From the NCBI GenBank assembly GCA_023430845.1, contig JAEYYJ010000105.1, forward strand, positions 1 through 10,672: a DNA stretch of 10,672 bases. Reading direction: 5' to 3'. Source of the stretch: Pseudomonadota bacterium (GTDB lineage: Bacteria; Pseudomonadota; Alphaproteobacteria; Rhizobiales; Hyphomicrobiaceae). Shown one piece after another: positions 6,531-10,672 of the stretch (its first letter is position 1; every line of letters starts with the position of its first letter). The position numbers were made by a program, and so were the translations under genes. A model generated the notes under the pieces. It ran no database searches. It saw only the letters and a program-made list of their open reading frames with translations, and was not told the DNA's origin.

Positions 6531-7352
6531 ATGAGCATGGTTTGTGACACCGCCCGATTCATATGCGGGTGGAAAGGCAACGGGCTCAGGGCTGTTCTGA
6601 CGCTTGGCCTTGCTCTTACTCTCGGCGCGTGCGCGCGCGAGGAAGCCCCAACTGCAAGCTGGCGTACGACCAGCGAGCCGCCACCTGCATCCTTGAACCT
6701 GGGCCCGCAGGAGCCGGAGACCGTATCGCGTTCGCCCATGGCGCCGTCCATGCAGGTGTTGCCGCCGCCGTCTTCGCCGCTGCCCGTGCCGGACAAGCCT
6801 GCCGAACGCAGCCCCTGCCTGACGAAGTGGGGATCGCCGCGCCTCGATGCGCCGGCAGAATGTGCCGGCAGAAGCCCGCGCGCCTCGCGTGCCGTGCCCG
6901 GGCAAGGCGTCTACAAGATCGGCAGACCATATACGGTTCGGGGAAAGACTTATGTGCCGGCTGAGGATCCCGACTACGAGGAAACCGGCATCGCCTCATG
7001 GTACGGTGATGGCTTCCACGGTGGCCCGACGGCCAATGGCGAAGTCTATGACATGCACCGGCTGACGGCGGCGCATAAGACGCTGCCCATGCCGTCCTAT
7101 GCCTTCGTGCACAACCCCGCCAACGGGCGTACGATCATGGTACGCATCAACAATCGCGGACCTTTCAAGGGCAATAGGATCATCGACCTATCCCGGGAGG
7201 CTGCCCGCCTGCTCGACTTCAAATCGCGGGGATTGACGGAGGTGCGCGTCACTTACGCCGGGCGGGCACCGCTCGATGGAAGCGACCACGCCGAACGTGC
7301 GCATCTCGAGCGTCAGCCATGGTATCGCCAGACCGTTACGCTCGGCGATTAA
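6531..7352 (+). CDS. rlpA: RlpA-like septal ring lipoprotein with DPBB domain (catalytic Asp replaced by Asn)
   Basis: A 273-residue RlpA-family lipoprotein; active relatives are lytic transglycosylases that cut peptidoglycan strands lacking stem peptides at the septum. An N-terminal hydrophobic segment (about 19-33) ends in the lipobox LGAC, predicting lipidation of Cys34. A Pro/Ser-rich linker follows (about 35-125), then the double-psi beta-barrel domain at about 152-241: ASWYGDGFHG, TANGEVYDM, LTAAHKTLP, VRINNRGPF and RIIDLSREAA. There is no C-terminal SPOR domain. In P. aeruginosa RlpA the active-site residues are Glu120, His131 and Asp157; by spacing these correspond to Glu171, His182 and Asn208, so the Asp is missing. 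The ATG is chosen because GGAG (6514-6517) lies 13 bases upstream; ATG 6537 is possible. The gene stands alone and ends at a terminator. Confidence 0.88.
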   Translation: MSMVCDTARFICGWKGNGLRAVLTLGLALTLGACAREEAPTASWRTTSEPPPASLNLGPQEPETVSRSPMAPSMQVLPPPSSPLPVPDKPAERSPCLTKWGSPRLDAPAECAGRSPRASRAVPGQGVYKIGRPYTVRGKTYVPAEDPDYEETGIASWYGDGFHGGPTANGEVYDMHRLTAAHKTLPMPSYAFVHNPANGRTIMVRINNRGPFKGNRIIDLSREAARLLDFKSRGLTEVRVTYAGRAPLDGSDHAERAHLERQPWYRQTVTLGD

Positions 7353-7374
7353 GGTTGCCGTCATGTTCGGGCTG

Positions 7375-7419
7375 CCGGGAGCACATGACCAAGATGTAAC
7401 CTTCCTGGCTCCCGGTTTT
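7375..7419 (+). terminator. Probable intrinsic terminator after rlpA
   Basis: CCGGGAGC (7375-7382) pairs perfectly with GCTCCCGG (7408-7415) and is followed by TTTT. The 25-base loop is long but can form a small inner ACAT/ATGT hairpin. It separates rlpA from the PTS genes. Confidence 0.65.
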
Positions 7420-7471
7420 GCTTGCGTGCTTCGATACCTTTGACAATCATGTGCCGCGCGTCGGGGGTGAT

Positions 7472-7477
7472 AGGAGG
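7472..7477 (+). promoter_or_regulatory. Strong Shine-Dalgarno of the EIIA gene
   Basis: A full AGGAGG lies 11 bases before the ATG at 7489. It is the best match to the anti-Shine-Dalgarno that I found in the window. Confidence 0.7.
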
Positions 7478-7488
7478 CGAAGCGAACG

Positions 7489-7893
7489 ATGATCGGTTTG
7501 GTCATCATCACGCACGCAGGGCTGGCGACGGAATTCAAGGCAGCACTCGAGCACGTTGTCGGGCCGCAGGAGCAGCTCGAGACACTGTCGATCGGTCCCG
7601 ATGACGACATCGAGCGACGACGTCAGCAGCTCATCGAGGCTGTTCAACGCGCCGACCGCGGTGCGGGCGTCGTCGTGCTCACCGATATGTTCGGTGGTAC
7701 GCCGTCGAACCTCGCGATCTCCGTCATGGAGGCGACGGGCGCGGAAGTGCTCGCCGGCGTCAATCTGCCGATGTTGATCAAGCTCGCGGGCGTGCGCAAG
7801 GATCGTCCACTCGTCGAGGCCGTCGATCTGGCCAAGGAGGCAGGGCGCAAGTACATTTCCGTCGCCAGTCAGGTGCTCTCAGGTACGACCTGA
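7489..7893 (+). CDS. PTS EIIA component of the mannose family (EIIA-Man/PtsM type)
   Basis: A 134-residue EIIA domain of the mannose PTS family. It receives a phosphoryl group from HPr on His9 (VIITHAGLA, matching His10 of E. coli ManX). The second conserved motif, LTDMFGGTPSN, places Asp66 beside the active site. In alphaproteobacteria this protein usually occurs as a single domain with no EIIB, EIIC or EIID partners and belongs to the regulatory nitrogen-type PTS instead of a sugar transporter; no permease is seen here, which agrees. It is followed after 13 bases by the HPr gene, whose ribosome binding site overlaps this stop codon, so the two are very probably co-transcribed and coupled. 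Rhizobial relatives often sit behind chvI, chvG and hprK, but here the upstream gene is rlpA with a terminator between. Confidence 0.93.
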   Translation: MIGLVIITHAGLATEFKAALEHVVGPQEQLETLSIGPDDDIERRRQQLIEAVQRADRGAGVVVLTDMFGGTPSNLAISVMEATGAEVLAGVNLPMLIKLAGVRKDRPLVEAVDLAKEAGRKYISVASQVLSGTT

Positions 7894-7897
7894 GGGA
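7892..7897 (+). promoter_or_regulatory. ptsH: Ribosome binding site of ptsH overlapping the EIIA stop codon
   Basis: GAGGGA overlaps the TGA at 7891-7893 and lies nine bases before GTG 7907. Its distance to the in-frame ATG 7919 would be 21 bases. It therefore supports the GTG start and suggests translational coupling. Confidence 0.6.
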
Positions 7898-7906
7898 TAG
7901 CCTGGC

Positions 7907-8224
7907 GTGACGACCTTCATGCATGTAGAGCCCGCCGACTTGAACACCTCGGATTTGCAGCGCGCCGAAGTCATGATCCCGAACAAGAAGGGGCTGCACG
8001 CGCGCGCCTCGGCCAAGTTCGTCATGTGCGCCGAGCGCTTTTCGGCTGACGTGCGGGTCTCCCGCGACGGTCATGCCGTGGGCGGGACGTCGATCATGGG
8101 GCTGCTGACGCTCGCGGCCAGCCAGGGCACCACGATCACAATAGAGGCTATGGGGTCTGACGCACGTGAGGCGCTCAACGCGCTGGTGACGCTCGTTCGT
8201 GACGGGTTCGGCGAGGAAAGCTGA
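7907..8224 (+). CDS. ptsH: HPr phosphocarrier protein of the PTS
   Basis: HPr carries the phosphoryl group from EI to EIIA proteins in the cytoplasm. The active-site motif PNKKGLHARASAKF places the phosphorylated histidine at His31. The regulatory-serine region is VGGTSIMGLLTLAA with Ser62, equivalent to Ser46, the target of HPr kinase/phosphorylase in species that have it. The protein is 105 residues, longer than the usual 85-90, because of about 16 extra N-terminal residues when read from GTG 7907; starting at ATG 7919 would shorten it by four. The GTG is favoured by the overlapping ribosome binding site. It forms a two-gene unit with the EIIA-Man gene and is followed directly by a GC-rich hairpin. 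EI and HPr kinase genes are not in the window. Confidence 0.95.
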   Translation: MTTFMHVEPADLNTSDLQRAEVMIPNKKGLHARASAKFVMCAERFSADVRVSRDGHAVGGTSIMGLLTLAASQGTTITIEAMGSDAREALNALVTLVRDGFGEES

Positions 8225-8251
8225 GCGCCGGGCTCCCTAGCCGCGCGGCGC
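8225..8251 (+). other. GC-rich hairpin abutting the ptsH stop codon
   Basis: GCGCCG (8225-8230) pairs with CGGCGC (8246-8251), and inside it GGCT (8231-8234) pairs with AGCC (8239-8242), leaving a 3-base bulge. It begins at the base after the TGA. No T-run follows, so it is either a weak or factor-dependent terminator or a 3'-end stabiliser. Confidence 0.45.
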
Positions 8252-8254
8252 CAT

Positions 8255-8280
8255 GGAACAAAGCCCGCCGCCGCGCCGTT
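8255..8280 (+). promoter_or_regulatory. EcfG-type (general stress response) promoter candidate
   Basis: GGAAC (8255-8259), then exactly 17 bases, then CGTT (8277-8280). This matches the alphaproteobacterial EcfG sigma factor consensus GGAAC-N16/17-CGTT without a mismatch. Transcription would start near 8287 and run toward prkA, about 625 bases away, or make a small RNA. Confidence 0.55.
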
Positions 8281-8393
8281 CAAACATTGCGGCGCCAGTT
8301 TGGCGGACAAGTGCGGGAGAATGCGGCAGCGTATCGTGAAATCGCTGCTTCTGTCACCTTCGAGACACAGAAGACTTGAAAGCAAGGGCGCTG

Positions 8394-8422
8394 TTGGAAA
8401 CGGCATCCTGGACGCTTAGAAT
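8394..8422 (+). promoter_or_regulatory. Possible sigma-70-type promoter
   Basis: TTGGAA (8394-8399), a 17-base spacer and TAGAAT (8417-8422). The -10 matches five of six positions and the -35 four of six. It points toward prkA. Matches this good also arise by chance, so this is tentative. Confidence 0.3.
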
Positions 8423-8516
8423 CGGGCACCATCCACATTACGAATTTGCAACTGGCATTATGTCGATGCCGGATGCAATTTGAACCGATGAAAGACATCG
8501 GATGAGATTCAGACCT

Positions 8517-8541
8517 GCGATCGCGGAAAAAATCCGATCGC
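8517..8541. repeat. Inverted repeat GCGATCG/CGATCGC
   Basis: GCGATCG (8517-8523) and CGATCGC (8535-8541) flank an 11-base centre that contains an A6 run. It could form a 7-bp hairpin or be a protein binding site; no factor is identified. Confidence 0.4.
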
Positions 8542-8670
8542 GTGGCGTGATATGCCGGCGCAAGTACCAGAGCGGGCAGACGATTGTCTTAGTTCCATTT
8601 TTCGAGGTTAGCCGGGGAATCCGGAATGGCGCCAAAGGTGGGCGCGAGGGGCGCGACATAGACAGCGCTT

Positions 8671-8710
8671 GTATCGTTGCTGCGATGCGGTATCGTTATG
8701 TTGCGATGCG
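8671..8710. repeat. Tandem imperfect direct repeat upstream of prkA
   Basis: Two abutting copies, 8671-8689 (19 bp) and 8690-8710 (21 bp). Both begin GTATCGTT and end TGCGATGCG, and differ only in the middle (GC in one, ATGT in the other). The spacing, about two helical turns, would suit side-by-side binding of a regulator. It lies about 200 bases before prkA. Confidence 0.55.
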
Positions 8711-8912
8711 AGATCGAAATCGGTGATGAGTGCGGTTGAAGTGCCGCACAAGCCGACGAAGTACAATGGCAAAGACGAGCAGTCGCCCACGGGACGGCAA
8801 AATGGCTCATACTTGGCTTTGGCGATGAATTGCCCGATCTGAGTGACGCGTTCCAAAACGACGGATCGATGATCGGGTACCCGTTGGGCTCTAAACACTG
8901 TAGGGCAGAACA

Positions 8913-10672
8913 ATGGCGACGCGCAGCGAGATCTTCGACCTCTACGCTCAGAGCTACGACCGCCAGAAGCAGGTCGTGATGCCTCTGAAGGATTACCTCG
9001 AGGGGTGCCGAAAGGATCCGTCGATGTACGCCACGCCGGCTGAGCGCATGCTCAAGGCGATCGGCGATCCGACGATGGTCAACACGGCGGACGATGCCCG
9101 TCTCGGCCGCATTTTCATGAACCGGACGATCAAGGTCTATCCCGCGTTCAAGGATTTCTACGGTCTTGAGGACACGATCGAGCGCATCGTCGGCTACTTC
9201 CGCCACGCCGCGCAGGGTCTCGAAGAGCGCAAGCAGATCCTTTATCTCCTCGGGCCCGTCGGCGGCGGCAAGTCCTCGCTCGCCGAGCGCCTCAAGGATC
9301 TCATGGAGGCCTGCCCGATCTATGTGCTCAAAGCCGGCAACGAGATCAGTCCGATCTTCGAGAGCCCGCTGGGTCTCTTCAATCCCGAGACCATGGGGCC
9401 GCACCTCGAAGAGAAGTACGGCATTCCCGTGCGCGTGCTCGGTGGGTTCATCTCGCCATGGGCGGTGAAGCGCCTTGACGAGTTCGGCGGCGACATCTCG
9501 AAGTTCACGGTCGTCAAGCTTTACCCCTCGAAGCTGCGCCAGATCTGTATTGCCAAGACCGAGCCGGGTGACGAAAACAACCAGGACATCTCGGCGCTGG
9601 TCGGCAAGGTCGATATCCGTAAGCTTGAGCACTTCGGCCAGAACGACGCCGACGCCTACTCCTACTCGGGCGGCCTCAACCGCACGACACAGGGCCTTCT
9701 CGAGTTCGTCGAGATGTTCAAGGCGCCGCTCAAGATGCTGCATCCGCTGCTGACGGCGACGCAGGATCGCACGTATGTCGGCACCGAGAACGTCGGCGCG
9801 TTGCCTTATCAGGGCATCATCATCGCGCACTCGAACGAGAGTGAGTGGCAGAGCTTCCGCGCCAACCGCACGAACGAGGCCTTCCTCGATCGCATTTGCG
9901 TGATCAAGGTGCCGTACTGCCTGCGCGTGACGGAGGAGAAGAAGATCTACGACAAGCTGCTTCAGGCGAGCGAGCTGTCCGACGCTTCATGCGCGCCGGG
10001 TACGCTCGAGATGCTTTCGCAGTTCTCGGTGCTGAGCCGCCTCAAGGAGCACGAGAATTCGCAGCTCTTCTCGAAGATGCGCGTCTATGACGGCGAGAAT
10101 CTCAAGGATACGGATCCGCACGCGCGCACCATGCAGGAATACCGCGATGCCGCCGGCGTCACGGAAGGCATGGACGGAGCCTCGACGCGGTTCGCCTACA
10201 AGATCCTCTCGGAGACCTTCAATTTCGACAGCCACGAGATCAGCGCCGATCCCGTACACCTCATGTATGTGCTCGAGCAGGCCATCAAGCGCGAGCAGAT
10301 GCCCGAGGAGACGGAGTCCCGCTATCTCGAGTTCATCAAGGAGGATCTCTCGCCGCGCTATGCGGAGTTCATCGGCAACGAGATCCAGAAGGCCTATCTC
10401 GAGTCCTACAACGACTACGGCCAAAACCTGTTCGACCGATACGTCGCTTATGCCGACGCCTGGATCGAGGATCATGACTTCAAGGATCCCGACACGGGCC
10501 AGCTCATGAGCCGCGAACTGCTCGATCAGGAACTGTCGAAGATCGAGAAGCCGGCCGGAATCGCCAATCCGAAGGACTTCCGCTACGAGGTCGTCAAGTT
10601 CTCGCTCCGAGCGCGCGCGCGCAATGGCGGCAGGAATCCGGATTGGACGAGCTACGAGAAGATCCGCGACGT
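8913..10672 (+). CDS. prkA: PrkA-family AAA+ serine protein kinase (3' end beyond window)
   Basis: The first 586 residues of a PrkA/YeaG-type protein kinase; family members have about 640-650, so roughly 60 residues lie beyond the edge. PrkA proteins are cytoplasmic AAA+ domains joined to a C-terminal kinase-like region; roles in stress, stationary phase and sporulation are reported in other bacteria, and proteolytic activity has also been proposed. Seen here: the N-terminal block IFDLYAQSYDRQ, Walker A GPVGGGKSS (114-122), GGLNRTTQGLLEFVEMFK (253-270) in the Walker B region, IIIAHSNESEW with sensor Asn308, NEAFLDRI (321-328), and the C-terminal domain from about 425 with EISADPVHLMYVLEQAI. 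ATG 8913 is supported by AGGG (8902-8905) seven bases upstream. yeaH (DUF444) and spoVR genes commonly follow. It may be stress-controlled through the promoter at 8255. Confidence 0.95.
   Translation, partial: MATRSEIFDLYAQSYDRQKQVVMPLKDYLEGCRKDPSMYATPAERMLKAIGDPTMVNTADDARLGRIFMNRTIKVYPAFKDFYGLEDTIERIVGYFRHAAQGLEERKQILYLLGPVGGGKSSLAERLKDLMEACPIYVLKAGNEISPIFESPLGLFNPETMGPHLEEKYGIPVRVLGGFISPWAVKRLDEFGGDISKFTVVKLYPSKLRQICIAKTEPGDENNQDISALVGKVDIRKLEHFGQNDADAYSYSGGLNRTTQGLLEFVEMFKAPLKMLHPLLTATQDRTYVGTENVGALPYQGIIIAHSNESEWQSFRANRTNEAFLDRICVIKVPYCLRVTEEKKIYDKLLQASELSDASCAPGTLEMLSQFSVLSRLKEHENSQLFSKMRVYDGENLKDTDPHARTMQEYRDAAGVTEGMDGASTRFAYKILSETFNFDSHEISADPVHLMYVLEQAIKREQMPEETESRYLEFIKEDLSPRYAEFIGNEIQKAYLESYNDYGQNLFDRYVAYADAWIEDHDFKDPDTGQLMSRELLDQELSKIEKPAGIANPKDFRYEVVKFSLRARARNGGRNPDWTSYEKIRD

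Larger units (their letters stand above)
8225..8912. other. Gene-free region of about 690 bp between ptsH and prkA
   Basis: I find no supportable protein gene here. The longest reading frames, of 73-74 codons, are Arg-rich, lack a ribosome binding site and resemble no family. The stretch does hold a hairpin after ptsH, a GGAAC-N17-CGTT promoter candidate, a sigma-70-like promoter candidate, an inverted repeat around an A6 run (8517-8541) and a tandem repeat (8671-8710). It could be a long regulatory leader for prkA, could encode a small RNA, or could contain decayed sequence. Confidence 0.6.

Noticed and set aside
7440..7473. Perfect -35 TTGACA upstream of the EIIA gene
   Set aside because: No acceptable -10 lies 16-19 bases downstream; the nearest candidate, TGATAG, is 22 bases away and overlaps the ribosome binding site.
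8322..8420. Small gene of 32 codons after the stress promoter
   Set aside because: The ATG is only one base from its putative GGGAG, and the translation is basic and low-information with no support from family resemblance.
8816..8835. Sigma-54 promoter for prkA (TGGC...TTGC)
   Set aside because: A TTGGCGATGAATTGCC stretch resembles the -24/-12 elements, but only nine bases separate GG and GC where ten are required, and the intervening bases do not match well.
8589..9830. Minus-strand open frame of 413 codons
   Set aside because: It is antisense to prkA, which matches its family throughout. The translation (Asp/Leu/Arg-rich) resembles no protein and is a GC-rich shadow.

Overview
The window is a stretch of chromosome from an alphaproteobacterium, most likely of the Hyphomicrobiales/Rhizobiales type. 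The grounds are its high GC content, a PAS_5-family gene (a family centred on alphaproteobacteria), the EIIA-Man/HPr pair typical of the alphaproteobacterial nitrogen-type PTS, the alphaproteobacterial form of the rhomboid and single-domain response regulator, and an EcfG-type general stress promoter. I see no mobile element, CRISPR array, rRNA or tRNA, and genus cannot be fixed from sequence alone.

Layout from left to right: the 3' part of ribF (flavokinase domain) runs in from the left edge. It converges on a minus-strand PAS_5 gene. After about 260 bp come a TTG-started rhomboid protease and a DUF2076 gene on the plus strand, closed by a textbook intrinsic terminator. A small Cys-cluster (YkgJ-type) protein on the minus strand is divergent from a single-domain response regulator. 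The regulator meets an agmatinase-family ureohydrolase tail to tail, with overlapping stop codons. The ureohydrolase is divergent from metY (O-acetylhomoserine sulfhydrylase), whose leader can fold into a two-part stem that reaches the ribosome binding site. Next come an RlpA-like lipoprotein with its own terminator, then an EIIA-Man and HPr pair that look translationally coupled. A gap of about 690 bp carries a GGAAC-N17-CGTT promoter and a tandem repeat. Finally the large AAA+ protein kinase gene prkA runs off the right edge.

The genes form several short, independent units and not one pathway. Two deal with flavin and methionine biosynthesis. One is amidine/guanidine-compound hydrolysis. 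Several are signalling (PAS, receiver domain, PTS-Ntr phosphorelay, PrkA kinase). Two are envelope-related (rhomboid, RlpA). The PTS pair and prkA could connect to nutrient and general stress control, which fits the stress-type promoter between them, but that link is inferred.

I find no convincing novel multi-gene system. The observations most worth checking are the unassigned metY leader structure, the stress promoter and repeat ahead of prkA, and the replacement of the catalytic Asp by Asn in the RlpA domain.
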